Assembly (NCBI GenBank): GCA_033961575.1
Contig: CM066737.1
Span: 45,484,771-45,548,770 of the forward strand
Length of the DNA: 64,000 nucleotides
DNA from: Aselliscus stoliczkanus
Lineage: Eukaryota > Chordata > Mammalia > Chiroptera > Hipposideridae
Direction of reading: 5' to 3'
A program made the translations under genes and the position numbers. The notes beneath the pieces are model-generated. The model did no database searches and was not told where the DNA came from. It worked only from the letters and a program-made list of their open reading frames with translations. This document shows, piece after piece, positions 11,575 through 25,623 of this stretch; the first letter of the stretch is position 1; each line of letters opens with the position of its first letter.

Positions 11575-12404
11575 TTACACGCTACTAATCATTTCACTAA
11601 CCACATTGGAGGGATTAACTGGTAGCTCCAAATTCTCAACTTGCATCTCTATCCTGGGCTCACTGTCATTAGCTTTCTTGATCACTACTGGTTCACTGGT
11701 ATGCAGGTAAATGTTAACATTGAGCTCCCTTCCAGACAAAGAAGTGGCAGCAACTCTTGGGATTTGCCTGACAGGAGGCTTTTTTTCTGCCTTATAATTG
11801 CAGCGCAAATAGTTGGAGAAAGCCCTTCGGTAAACTTTGTTGAAAAGTGTGTACACCAGAGGATTAATTCCTGAACAAACATAGCCAATCCAAACAAACA
11901 CATTCAGAAGCTTTTCCATGAGCGTTTGATTACAGGCCTTCCCACAAAGAACAGACAGAATATTGGTAATAAAAAATGGGCACCACATAATCAAAAACAC
12001 AAAGAAAACAATGCCAAGGACTTTCGATGCTTTCCGTTCATTGTTGATAGCTTGCATGGTGCCCCTAGGACGCCTTTCTTTTTTCCTTCTTCGGTGCGGG
12101 TTCAAATCTGGATTAGGGTTTGCAAAGTTCTCTTCATCAGTGGTATTCTTCTTGCAGCATTTCAGGCAATTCAAGCTTACTCTGGGCGATTCCTCATTGT
12201 GGCCACGCAGTAATATTAGAGCTTGTCTGTGAAGAACGTGAATCGTCAGGCAGTATGTAATGACCATGATTGTCAGCGGTATGAAGAAAGCTACAAAGGA
12301 CCCAATAAGAACGAAATTTGGGTCATTCAGCACGCAGGTGGTGTTGTTCATGAACACTTTGTCTTCATCTTTCAGTCCAATCACCGGGATAGGAACTGAT
12401 ACAC
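11575..12404 (-). CDS. HTR2C: HTR2C, last coding exon (TM4 end to C-terminus)
   Basis: This exon encodes the second half of the serotonin 5-HT2C receptor, a plasma-membrane Gq-coupled GPCR. The acceptor AG is at 12405-12406, preceded by a pyrimidine-rich tract. The first two bases complete a glycine codon split by the intron, and translation then runs 275 codons to TAA at 11575-11577. In order the protein shows the end of TM4 (VSVPIPVIGL), extracellular loop 2 with a glycosylation sequon NNTTC whose Cys should pair with the Cys in the previous exon, TM5 (FVLIGSFVAFFIPL), a basic third intracellular loop (RRRKKERRPRG), TM6 with MWCPFF, TM7 with NPLVYTLFN (NPxxY class), and a C-terminal SSV matching the known PDZ ligand. 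The membrane core is almost unchanged from the human protein as I recall it. Loop 3 and the tail differ at many sites. The open frame continues upstream of 12404, but that part is intron. HTR2C rather than HTR2A or HTR2B is clear from the tail and loop 3. Confidence 0.97.
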
Positions 12405-12406
12405 CT

Positions 12407-14200
12407 GAAGGAACAAAAAGAGAAGGTAGAACATTGTTATAGCACACTCAAGTACTGAACAGGTTTGTACAATGGTATATATTCAGTTGCATTTTGCTGA
12501 AGAAAATTTAGAGCTGATATTTGTTGAAAGCTATTCATAGTATAAATTGATAGTCCATGATAGAGTAGCAGTATGATATCAGAAAACGACAGCTTTTTTC
12601 ATGTTGGGAATGCCTTCTCTCCAAATTTCTGTAGAAGGCATGACATTAGCATTATTGAGATAAACTATTATAGATAATGTTTGTGTAAGAGTGGATTGTG
12701 TCTTTTGTTTTACTTCCTGGCTTATAGAAGACATTCAATAAATATTTCTTGAATGAATGAACACATTTACAATTGTACTGAATGAGAATAAATTCAATTG
12801 TTCATTTTTTAGCATATCATCCTCCAAATGCATTGAAAATGATGTATATACTACCTATAAGAATAATAATAGCATATCGGAATTGGCTGGGCTCCATTTG
12901 AGATGTGTTTTTACCCGACAACATCCATTTCCATTCTCCAATTTCCTAAGGAAAGGGGCCAACAGGAGGAAATTTATATGTGTGCCCTTTGGAGACGGGC
13001 CTGGAAGCTCTGGAGTTACTGGAGATGGAGAGGACAGTATAGCCCCCAAATGTGCTTTCTACAGGGACTAGATGTGACCACTATGTAGAAATACTCTATA
13101 AGCAGAAACCAAAAGGACTCTTTTTAGCAAGAGCTTTCGTGAGACTCTGGGTGGGCATAAGCAACATCTTTGCAAGGTCAAGAGACAGAGTGAAAAGCAG
13201 AGTTGGGAGAGATGTAGTCCTGTTATTTCTGTTTCAAAATTTGAGCAGTTTTGTTTTCTAAGAATACTGAGAATTAGTACTCTAGGTAAGCACCTCCATT
13301 AATAAATAGGATCACAGACAGAAAATATGAACAAGCAGGTGGGAGCAGAAGGTCATCCTGTGCCCGAGCACAAGTAACAAACCTAGAAAGTTTCAGAAAA
13401 CACTAAGGTAGATCTGGAAAAGTTCCTGCATTCATAAATAGGGATAACTTGCAAGTGAAATTCAAATTTTAATGTTTATTTATTCTCTTTTGTGTCCACA
13501 GGGAGTTGAAACCTGGGAAAATTCAGATTACATTTTTAAGATTCTATCAGAGACTATTATTAGGAATCTTGGGCTGATGGATATCTACACTATGAACTAT
13601 AAGAGGAGACAGAAGTACACTCTCAGAGATCATTGCTGGCCTTAGGGAACACACAGGACACTGTGACAAATCCAAAACTGTAGTCCCTAGAGGTTGTCTT
13701 TAACACCCTTCATCAGGTATAGAGTGGCTGGATGATCAAGAGGGAAAAAGTGGTCAATATTTTCTACAAGAATTCACTGATGATGTTGATTGGTATTTAA
13801 TCTCTGGAAAGACACAACGAATAGTGTTTAGAACGTGATATTTAAGTCTTTTTCATTAGACACTAAATTTCTAAAATGACTGGCCTTTTCACAGAAAAAG
13901 AGACCAACTGATGGTGTGAGAAGCAGCAATAGATATGACAAGACTCCTTGAGGGTATTGGCACATCCCTACATCTCTGAACTTAAGCATGTCATTCAAGA
14001 AAGTAAGATATGCTATGCAAACTAGGAGATATCCAAACAGAAAGTTTCCTCAGGTAAACAGTGCAGGATCCTGGTGGAGACCTTTAAACCCTGAATAAGA
14101 AGAGTGGCAAGTATCAGAAGGTAGTAATTTTTACCAAGTTTGCTGAAATGCTTGGAGGAATTTCAACAGATATTTGGATATATAGAGAGCACAACAGAGG
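12407..14200. other. Intronic sequence, mostly unique
   Basis: No young transposons. A short stretch at 12705-12772 resembles the 3' end of an ancient L2/MIR-type element (ATTCAATAAATATTTCTTGA plus GAATGAATGAA). The remainder holds nothing I recognise. Open frames at 12757-13261 look random. Confidence 0.55.
12705..12772 (+). mobile_element. Ancient L2/MIR 3' end remnant
   Basis: Contains CAATAAATATTTCTTGAATG followed by AATGAACA, the typical tail of old mammalian L2-like retroposons. It is short and diverged. Confidence 0.45.
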
Positions 14201-14339
14201 ACAACTGAATCTGAGTGGTGAGCACACAATGTGATATATAGATGATATATTATATAAATGTACCCTTGAAATCTACATAATTAAACTAACCATTGTCATC
14301 CCCAATAAAAGAAAATATAAAGGAACTACACAGGTTACA

Positions 14340-14872
14340 TTTCTCAGGAGTTATAAAAAGGCCACTATACTGTATACCTGAAACTAATATAAAATAATAT
14401 TGAATGTCAATTGTTATTGAAACAGAAATTTAAAACATAATTTTAAAAAATGACCCAAAATAGGGCACATAAGAATATAATCAATAATGTGGTAAAGATT
14501 ATGTAAGGTGCCAGATGGGCTCTGGACTTATCAAGGGGATCACTTCATAGGCTGTGTAGATGCCTGACGAATGCACTTACAACTGAAGCTGAAGTAGAAT
14601 ACTATTGTATGTCAAATATAAGTAAATAAATATATATATATATAAAGTATATATTTATTATATATATTATATATTATATTATATATATTTATTATATATA
14701 TATGTTTATATGTCATGGTAGGTGGAGTATAGCATAAGAAAGATAGTCAATGGTATTGTAAGATGTCAGAGGGGTAGTAGCTTGGGGAAGGGGTATTATC
14801 ACTTTGTGAGGGGTGTAAATGTCTGACTACTATGTTGCTTTGTACACCTGAAACTAATTTTAAAAAAAAGAA
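14340..14872 (+). mobile_element. L1 3' UTR fragment with AT-rich tract
   Basis: Sense L1 3'-end text (TGTACACCTGAAACTAATTT near the end, GGGGTATTATCACTTTGTGAG) ending in a short A tail at 14864-14872. At 14621-14706 it contains a degenerate (TA)n/(ATT)n tract. The 5' boundary is unclear, and similar 3'-end text also occurs at 14370-14410. Confidence 0.7.
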
Positions 14873-15167
14873 TGCTGCAGCTTGTATTTTTAGGATATTT
14901 GATCCAAAAATCATAGCTACAAGGGAATCTCTAGAAAGACTGTAGATCAAGCTTGCTGAAAGAAGCTGGTATTGGCTTATTTTAACGAAACGTTTTAGTG
15001 AAGGGTTAAGGTGCAGGAAGTTTTCTGGAGTTAAAGAAGCTAATATGGGATTAAGAAAAGAGAGAAGGGTTTCTTCAAAACAAATAATTTACAAGAGAAA
15101 AAAATAGAGGGAGAACCTACCAATTAAAATAGACTTAAAAGAACTATTAAACAAGTATAATATGTGA

Positions 15168-16227
15168 TGCTCATTCATTCCGTTTTTCAAATTCCACATA
15201 TAAGTGAGATCATGTGGTATTTGTCTTTCTCCGACTGACTTATTTCACTCAACATAATAGTCTCTAGGTCCATCCATATTGTTGCAAATGGTACAATTTC
15301 ATTCTTTTTTATAGCGGAGTAATACTCCATTGTATAAATGTACCACAGTTTCTTAAGCCAGTCATTTACCGATGGGCATTTCAGTTGTTTCCAAGTCTTG
15401 GCTATTGTAAATAGCACTGCAATAAACATAGGGGTGCATATATTTTTTCGAATTAGCGTCTTGGATTCCTCTGGGTAGATTCCCAAGAGTGGAATTGCTG
15501 GGTCATATGGCAGTTCCATTTCCAGTGTTTTGAGATACCTCCATACTGATTTCCATAGTGGCTGCACCAATTTGCAGTCCCACCAACAGTGCACCAGGGT
15601 TCCCTTTTCTCCACACCCTCGCCAACACTTGTTGTTTGTTGATTTGTTGATGATAGACATTCTGAGTGGAGTGAGGTGGTATCTCATTGTGGTTTTTATT
15701 TGCATTTCTCTGATGATTAGTGAGGTTGAACATTTTTTCATATGCCTGTTGGCCATCTATAGTCTCATAGATATAGACAAAAAACAGAGTTGCTAGTTGG
15801 GAGGGGGTTGGTGATGAGGGAGAAGGGAAAAGGAATAGACAGCATAAATAGGTATGTCACAGGGATATGAAAGACAGTTCGGGGAATATAATGTTGTTAA
15901 AATGTTGTGGGGTTTCAGATGGTCACATGTTTTGTACTACTTCATGGATGGAGTAGAGGCTTGATCACTGCACTGTATACCTGAAATTGACGTTGAATAA
16001 TATTGTATGCCAACTGTAATTGAATATATAGACAGTCACGGAATGTGGATTATATGGTAGAAGGGAGTCAAAGGAATTGTAATAGATAGTATGATATGGG
16101 GGAAGTGGGAGGGGAGAATTGGGGGAGGGAGGTTGTCACTTTGAGGGGTAAAAAGTATAACTATTGCACTTTGTTGTACACCTGAAGCTAATTAAAAATA
16201 TATATAAATAAATAAAAATTTTTTAAA
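15168..16227 (+). mobile_element. Twin-primed (5'-inverted) L1 insertion
   Basis: Two adjacent L1 pieces point in opposite directions. 15168-15756 is the ORF2 C-terminus read on the minus strand: 189 open residues starting [10 protein letters not shown] and containing [18 protein letters not shown]. 15757-16227 is the 3' UTR on the plus strand, ending in an A-rich tail. In an intact L1 the inverted piece ends within a few bases of where the plus piece starts. Duplications AAGTATAATATGTGA (15153-15167) and AAGTGTAATATGTGA (16228-16242) bracket both. This is the signature of twin priming. The open ORF2 segment suggests a relatively young copy. Confidence 0.92.
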
Positions 16228-16342
16228 AAGTGTAATATGTGAACCTTCTTTCGCTCTTGATGCAAATGAAATTTTTAAAATATTCATGAACAATGATGAG
16301 CCTTTTGATATTAAATAATTATTGCTCATTAATTTTTGTTTC

Positions 16343-16440
16343 TTTTTGAGGGCAGTGTCACTGGCCCTCATATGTGGGACTGAACCAGGTCCGCTGGCTT
16401 CCCAAGCCAGCTCTTAACCACCACGCCACTCGGCTGGCTC
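16343..16440 (-). mobile_element. SINE family 1
   Basis: The minus strand reads a GAGCCAGCCGAGTGGCGTGG head, the anticodon-arm-like palindrome and GACACTGCCCTC. No clear target duplication. Confidence 0.88.
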
Positions 16441-16546
16441 TAAATGTTGATATTGTGGTTATGTAGAAAAATAGTTCATATATATATATATATATATATG
16501 AAGTATTATGATGGCTGGAGTTTATTTCAAAATAATATGGAGAGGA

Positions 16547-17056
16547 GGGCTGGCCAAGTGGCTCAGTTGGTTAAGAGTTGGCTTAGAGCGTGTGCTCTGA
16601 GCAACAGGGCTGCTGGTTATATTCCCACATGGGCCAGTGAATGCTGCACCCTAGCTGAGCTGTTGCTGATCTGCCAACAGGTGGCAGGATAGTTCAGCTG
16701 GTGTACCAACAAGATTGCCTGTTCAATGGTGGGCAAGTCCGCCCACAACTAAGACTGAATTCGGTACCTTGAGTGGAGCTGCTACCCAGATGGCTCAGAG
16801 CATACAGCATGAGCTCTTAACAGCAAGGCTGCTGGTTCGACCCCCGCATAGAATGGTGGCTACGCCCACCCATAACTAAGATTGAACACAGCACCTTAAG
16901 CTTAGAGGTCACAAGCTGCCAATGGAAAGCCAGATGGCAATTGGCGCCCTCCACAATGACGATTGAAGAAAGCTTGGCTGGTCCCTTCCCCCAATTCCCC
17001 AACACTGTCCCCCTCCCCCAATTCCCCAATAAAATCTTTAAAATAATAATAATAAC
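16547..17056 (+). mobile_element. Composite SINE B (several tRNA-like units, T+ tail)
   Basis: About 510 bp. The head is GGGCTGGCCAAGTGGCTCAG (A box). An internal second tRNA-like unit lies around 16791-16850, with CAGATGGCTCAGAGCA and a B box GGTTCGACCCC. The 3' end is CCCCAATTCCCCAATAAAAT followed by CTTTAAAA. AATAAA plus TCTTT marks the T+ SINE class. Target duplications AATAATATGGAGAGGA (16531-16546) and AATAATATGAAGAGGA (17057-17072) bracket it. Confidence 0.9.
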
Positions 17057-17072
17057 AATAATATGAAGAGGA

Positions 17073-18297
17073 GAAGTGGATGGAAGTATGCATGAAACAA
17101 GACAGTCCATAAATTGATAAATTTTGGAGATGGATGATGAGTACATGGGTCTTACTATATAATTCTATCTACTTTTGTAATCCTTGAAAGTCTACATAGC
17201 AAAAGTTTAATATTTTAAAAATTGAAAAAGGAGGAAGGAAACATAGAGGTCCATCCTGAAACAGAAAATTAAATCCCTATTAGACCTCAGATCATAAAGG
17301 TCTCCAAGACTTAGTGGCCAATGCTAAACTTGGAAGTGATTACTTTCAGAATAAAACACTTGAACTCCTAAGTGAAAACACCACTTCGATATAGTTGTAG
17401 AGAAGAAGTTCATTTTGTGACAAAATGTTGGTAGAATACTGTTATACTTTCTCAGGATCCTATAAGAAAACCAGAGGAGGGGTGTAGGGGAACTGCTCCC
17501 TTTCTAATGTGCCTTTGCACTACCCCTCAGCAATGTGGGAACTAGAGTCCCGGGAATTTGCATTCACTCTGAAGGAATCCTTACAGGGGTAGACATACCT
17601 AAACTCAGGAAACAAGTGCTGGAGTGGAAACTTAATTCTCCACAGGAAATGCTACACAATTTTCTAGGTATTCCTAGAGACACCTGAAGTCTCTGGAGAA
17701 GTCCTAACACACTGACCGGAAGTTCAGGGGAAGTCAGCATTACTCAGAGCACAGCTCTGGAGTGATGTTAGCTTGCCTCTGTTAAAATATTTATGCACTT
17801 TTCTAAGGAATTCTTGGACCTCAAAGTAGTTTATGTCAACGGACAACAAGAAAAAGTAGCAGAGTGATTCCAGATGACCTGAAGCTGTTACTGGATATGT
17901 GGGGCCAATTTTATTCCTGGAATCTACTTGTATAGTTTATGTACACTGAGTAAATAGTAACTCTAAAGCTGCCTTTTATTGAGTCTATCCTATGTGCCAA
18001 ACACAGAACAATGCATATTACTGACATTACAGATGTAAAATTTATATCTCAATTTGCTTAAAAACCCTATAATGGAGATATTACTTGATAAAATAGCTTA
18101 ATCATTTACCAAATCTTTACTATTGTTAGTTTTTGTTTATGTTTTTAGAAATCAAGAACGCAGTCAACAAAGAAGAAACTTAAGTTTTTTTCAGACTATC
18201 TGGAAATTAGAAATAATAGCAACCACTAAATCAGCATTAATAACAATATATATTGCACAAATTATCTTATTCAATACTCGAAAAAATTAAAGATATG
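17073..18297. other. Intronic sequence without recognised elements
   Basis: About 1.2 kb of apparently unique sequence. I see no gene, RNA or repeat I can name. Confidence 0.5.
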
Positions 18298-18530
18298 TTC
18301 CAGCAGTTCTCGAAGTGTGATTCAGGGACTCTGGGGGTCTTGAGACCCTTTTAGAGAGTTTGCCAGGTTTCCCTTTTCCAACTATTTGCCTTTAAAACAG
18401 CATTTTCTTCATAAACTTTAACCAACCCAACATATCACAACAGGTTGAATACAGATACATATATGAAAATCCAACTGTCTTTCCAGAAAACTAAAAATTA
18501 AAGAGGTTTTCAACACTGTAAAACAACACT
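18298..18530 (+). mobile_element. hAT-type DNA transposon remnant (tentative)
   Basis: CAGCAGTTCTCGAAGTGTGA and the following GGGACTCTGGGGGTCTTGAG resemble the start of old mammalian hAT elements that begin with a similar terminal repeat. The L1 at 18531 has inserted into it. Only one end is seen. Confidence 0.4.
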
Positions 18531-18735
18531 ATCAAAGATGGCGGAATAGACAGATGTTATGCAACTGCCTCCCAGGATCACACCAAAATTACAAATAATT
18601 TATACAACATTCAATCTTGGAAGTCACCTGAATATTAAATGGACAGAACCTCTAAACAAAGGACATAAAGAGGAGGCCACGTTGAGTCTGGTGATCTATC
18701 TAATACATTGAAGCAATCACAGAGTGACAGCAAAA

Positions 18736-19631
18736 ATGAAGAAACAAAGAAACATGTCCCAAGTAAAAGATCAGACGAAACCCCTAGGAATGGAACTAAA
18801 TGAAACAGAGATATCCAACCCTTCAGAGACAGAGTTTAGAACACTAATGATAAGAATGTTTAAGGAACTTAGTGAGGACATAAAGAAGGATAGGGAAATC
18901 ATAAAAAACAACTACTTAGAATTAAGAATACATAACTAAAATGAAACACAATTGAAGGAATCACCAGTAGATTACATGAAGCAGAGGATCAGATCAGCGA
19001 TTTAGAAGACAAAATAGTAGAAATCACCCAGTTGGAACAAGAAAAAGTAAAAAGAATAAAAAAGACTGGAAATAGTTTAAGAGACCTGTGGGAAAACATC
19101 AACGCAACAACAATTGCATCAGAGGAATACCAGAAGGAGAAGAGAAGAAGCAAGGGATTGAGAATGTTATTTAAAGAAATAATGACTGAAAACTGCCCTA
19201 CTCTGGCGAAGGAAATCAACATACAAATCCTGGAAGTGCAGAGAGTTCCAAACAAGCTGAACCCAAACAGGCCCACACCAAGACACATCATATTTAAAAT
19301 GGCAAAGGTCAGAGACAAACACAGAATCCTAGAGGCGGCAAGAGAAAGACAGCAGGTTACATACAAAGGAACTCCTATAAGACTGACAGCTGACTTTTCT
19401 ACAGATGCTCTGCAGGCCAGAAGGGAGTGGCAGGAAATATTCAAAGTGATGCAAGATAAAGGCCTACAACCAAGATTTTCCTACCCACCGTGGCTATCAC
19501 TTAAAATTGAAGGAGAGATAAAGAGCTTCTTAGAAAAGAATAGACTTAAGGAATTCATTACTACCAAGCCAGCATTGCAGGATATGTTAAAAGAGCTTTT
19601 TTTAAACAGAGGAAAAGGAAAAACAAGCTAA
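18736..19631 (+). pseudogene. L1 ORF1 (RNA-binding chaperone) remnant
   Basis: ORF1 of the L1 starting at 18531, in two frames. The N-terminal part (18736-18939) begins near the ORF1 Met and shows the S/T-E-rich start. The longest open piece (19032-19631, 199 residues) holds the end of the coiled coil, the RRM-like core (QRVPNKLNPNRPTPRHI), and the C-terminal domain (RLTADFSTDALQARREW, then a lysine-rich end FLEKNRLKEFITTKPALQ). A frame break near 18940-19030 separates the halves. It corresponds to the trimeric L1 ORF1 nucleic-acid chaperone. Not functional as it stands. Confidence 0.85.
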
Positions 19632-19782
19632 CTCAGGAAGACCAGAAATACAAATAACAAAATGGCAATAAATATGTACCTATCAATAATCACTTTCAAT
19701 GTGAATGGGCTAAATGCTCCAATCAAAAGGCATAAAGTGGCTGACTGGATAAGAAAACAGAAAAAACAAACAAACCAACTTT

Positions 19783-19890
19783 GGGCCGGCCAACTGGTGT
19801 GGTGGTTAAGCGCTGGCTTGGGAAGCCAGCGGCCCCGGTTCAGTCCCATATGTGAGAGCCAATGACACTGCCCTCAAAAAAAAAAAAAAA
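19783..19890 (+). mobile_element. tRNA-derived SINE monomer (family 1)
   Basis: Head GGGCCGGCC, A-box-like GTGTGGTGG, anticodon-arm-like GCTGGCTTGGGAAGCCAGC and B box GGTTCAGTCC, ending GACACTGCCCTC plus poly(A). It is inserted in the L1 ORF2 endonuclease region. Confidence 0.9.
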
Positions 19891-21964
19891 GAAAGAAAAC
19901 AGGACCGATGCATATGCTGTCTACAAGAGACTCATCTCAGATGAGAAGACACACACAGAATGAAAGCAAAGGGATGGAATAAGATATTTCATGCAAATGG
20001 AAATGAGAAAAAAGCTGGAGTTGCAATGCTTATGTCAGACAAAATAGACTTTAAAATGAAGACTACAATAAAAGACAAAGTAGGGCACGACATAATAATA
20101 AAGGGATTGATTCAACAAGAGGACATAGCACTAGTAAACATCTATGCACCCAACATAGGAGCTCCTAAATATATAAAACAGATTTTGGCAGACATAAAGA
20201 CAGAGATCAACAGTAACACCACTGTAGTAGGGGATTTCAACACCCCATTGTCACCAATGGACGGATCCTGAAGACAGAAAAATCAACACGGACACTGTGG
20301 CCTTAAATGACACTTTGGACCAGCTGGATTTAACCAATATTTTTAGAGCATTTCACCCCAAAGCTAAAGAATATACATTCTTCTCAAGTGCACACGAAAC
20401 ACTTTCCAAGATAGACCACATGTTAGGCCACAAAACAAGTCTCAACAAATTTAAGAAGATTAAAATCATATCAAGCATCTTCTCTGACTACAATGCTATG
20501 AAATTAGAAATCAATTACAAGAAGAAACTTGGAAAGCACAAAAAATACATGGAGGCTGAATAACATGCTACTAAATAGCAAGTAGGTCAAAAATGAGATC
20601 AAGGAAGAAATCAAAATGTAGCACGAGACAAAAAAAAATTTAAACACCACGACCCCAAAATCTCTGGGATGCAGCGAAAGCAGTTCTAAGAGGGAAGTTC
20701 ATAGTAGTGCAGGCCTAAAGGAAGAAAAATCTCAAATGAACAGACTGTCTTTACACCAAAACAAAAAAAAACTAGAAAAAGAACAGCAAAACAAGGACAA
20801 AGAGAGTAAAAGGAAGGAAATAATAAAGACCAGAGAAGAAATAAATGAAATAGAAACCAAATAAAACAATACAAAAGATCAATGAAAACAAGAGCTGTTT
20901 TTTCTGAAAGGATAAACAAAATCGAGAAACCCTTATCCAGATTCACCAAGAAAAAGATAGAGAGGACCCAAATTAATAAAATCATAAATGAAAGAGGAGA
21001 AGTGACAGTAGATTCCACAGAAATACAGAAAATTTTAAGACAATACTATGAGCAACTATATGTTAACAAATTCAACAATCTGGAAGAAACAGATAAATTT
21101 CTAGAAGCATACAATCTACTAAGTCTGAACCAAAAAGAAACAGAAACTCTGAACAGACTGATTACTACCAAAGAAATTGAATCAGTAATCAACAAGCTTC
21201 CGACAAAAAAAAGTCCTGGACCAGATGGCTTCACAGGTGAATTTTACAAAACACTCAAAAAAGAATTAATACCTATTCTCCTCAAACTATTAAAAAAATA
21301 CAGAAGGAATAAAGCCTCCCAAGCACATTTTATGAGGCCACTGTTACTCTGATCCCAAAATCAGACAAAGATATTACAAAAAAGGAAAACTACAGGCCAA
21401 TATCCCTAATGAACATACATGCAAAAATCCTCAACAAAATACTAGCAAACTGAATTCAGCATCGCATTAAAAAGATCATACACCACGACAAAGTGGGATT
21501 CATTTCTGGTATGCATAGTTGGTTCAATATCCGCAAATCAATTAGCATAATACATCAGATTAACAAAATGAAAAATAAGAATCATATGATCATATCAATA
21601 GATGCTGAAAAAGCATTTGATAAAAATCCAGCAGCATTTATGATAAAAACTCTTAGCAACGTGGGAATAGTGGGATCATATCTCAACATAATAAAGGCCA
21701 TATATGGTAAGCCCACAGCAAACATCGTACTCAATGGGGAAAGGCTAAAAGCTTTCCCCTTAAAATCAGGAACAAGACAAAGCTGCCCACTTTTACCACT
21801 TCTTTTCAACATAGTCCTGGAAGTTCTAGCTACAGTAATCAGACAAGAAAATGAAATAAAAGGCACCCAAATTGAAAAGAGAAAGTAAAAATGTCATTAT
21901 ATGTAGATGACAGGATACTATATAGAGAGAATCGCAAAGACTCCATCAAAAAGCTGTTAGAGCT

Positions 21965-23984
<2,020 letters not shown>

Positions 23985-24995
23985 AAGCTGTTAGAACTTA
24001 TAAATGAATTCAGTAAGGTAGCAGGATACAAAATTAATATTCAGAAATCAGTTACATTTCTATACACCAATAATAAACTACCAGAAGAAGAAATCAGAAA
24101 ATCAATCCCTTTTACAATTGCTTCAGAAACAATAAAAATATAGGAATAAATTTAACTAAAGAGGTAAAAGACCTGTACTCAGAAAATTATGAGACACTGA
24201 AGACAGAAATCAAAGAAGATACAAATAAATGGAAATATATACCATGTTCATGGATAGGAAGAATTAATATAGTTAAAATGTCAGTACTACCTAAGGCAAT
24301 ATATAGATTCAATGCAATTCCAATCAAACTACCAAGGACACTTTTCTGAGAAATAGAACATATAATCCTAAAATTTATATGGAACCATAAAAGACCCCAA
24401 ATAGCCATGGCAATCTTGAGGAATAAAAACAAAGTGGGAGGTATCGTGCTACCTGACATCAATTCATACTACAAGGCTACAGTATTCAAAAACAGTATGG
24501 TTCTGGCATAAAAACAGACACATAGACCAATGGAACAGAATAGAGAGCCCAAGAACAAACTCATCCATATTTGGTCATTTAATCTATGACAATGGAAGCA
24601 AGAATTTACATTGCAGTAAAAAGAGTCTATTTAATAAATGGTGCTGGGAAAATTGGACTGACATGTGCAAAAAAAATGAAAATGGGCCACCTACTTACAC
24701 CATATACGAGAACAAACTCAAAATGGATTGAAGACTTAAATGTAAGACCTGAAACCATTAAACTTCTAGACGAAAACATAACCATCTGGGGGAGTTACTC
24801 AGTTTTTCTGGGTATGTCATATGTATACCTCAGGTACACATGTTATTAAACTTTTGTTTGTATCTCTCTTGTTAATTTATCTTTTATTACAGTTAGTCTA
24901 AGTCAAGAACTCAGAAGGATAGAGGGAAAATTATTTATCCTCCTCTACACTACTCACAAGCTAATGAAGTTTGTGGAAGCTAATGTTTTATATAT

Positions 24996-25408
24996 ATGGG
25001 GAATTGGGGGAGGGAACAACATTGGGGAATCAGGGAAGGGGGACAGACAAGCTGTTGTCCTTTGTTGTTCTGTCTAGTTGTGGAGGACATCACTTCATTG
25101 ACCCCTGTTGGTATTGTGATCATTGTGTTCTCCCTGGCTGAAGCAGATTGGTTGCGGGCCATTAGATGGCCACTCACGGCAGCTCATGGTAGCTCTCGCT
25201 GGCTGCTGGCCCCTCACGGTAGCTTATGGCAGCCCACTGAAGACTACAATGTTGCTGGTAACTCATGGCAGCCCAGATCCATGTCGAGTTGTTGTTCACC
25301 ATCTTAGCTGTAGAGGGCGCAGCATCACTGGGCCATGGGGGATCTCAACTGCTGCTCAGAGATCGCACTCCCAAGCCAACTCTTAACCAATGAGCCAATC
25401 AGCCGACC
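24996..25408 (-). mobile_element. Composite SINE A
   Basis: The tail (GGGGAATTGGGGGAGGGAAC) is on the left and the tRNA-like head on the right near 25408 (GTCGGCTGATTGGCTCATTG on the minus strand). The body matches the other composite A copies. It is diverged. No clear duplication. Confidence 0.85.
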
Positions 25409-25496
25409 TTCTAAGGTTATATTCAAGGTGCAATAATGTCCTACACATTAAAGGTGAAGGCCAGTAGAGTGCAAGAGTTTAAAAATAGAGAAAAGA

Positions 25497-25611
25497 GGGC
25501 TGGCCGAGTGGTGCAGTGGTTAAGTGCTGGCTTGGGAAGCCAGTGGTCCCAGTTTGGGTCCCACATATGAGGGCCAGTGACACTGTCCTCAAAAAAAAAA
25601 AAAGAAATAAG
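25497..25611 (+). mobile_element. SINE family 1 with clean target duplication
   Basis: GGGCTGGCCGAGTGGTGCAG head and A tail. The duplication ATAGAGAAAAGA at 25485-25496 and 25612-25623 is perfect. Confidence 0.93.
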
Positions 25612-25623
25612 ATAGAGAAAAGA

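Noticed and set aside
11575..12404. HTR2A as identity of the receptor exons
   Set aside because: The loop 3 and tail (RRKKERRPRGTMQAINNERKA region, ISSV end) match 5-HT2C, not 5-HT2A, which ends in a different motif.
12405..12447. HTR2C open frame extends 43 bp upstream of the last exon
   Set aside because: The extension includes the acceptor AG and polypyrimidine tract, so it is intron.
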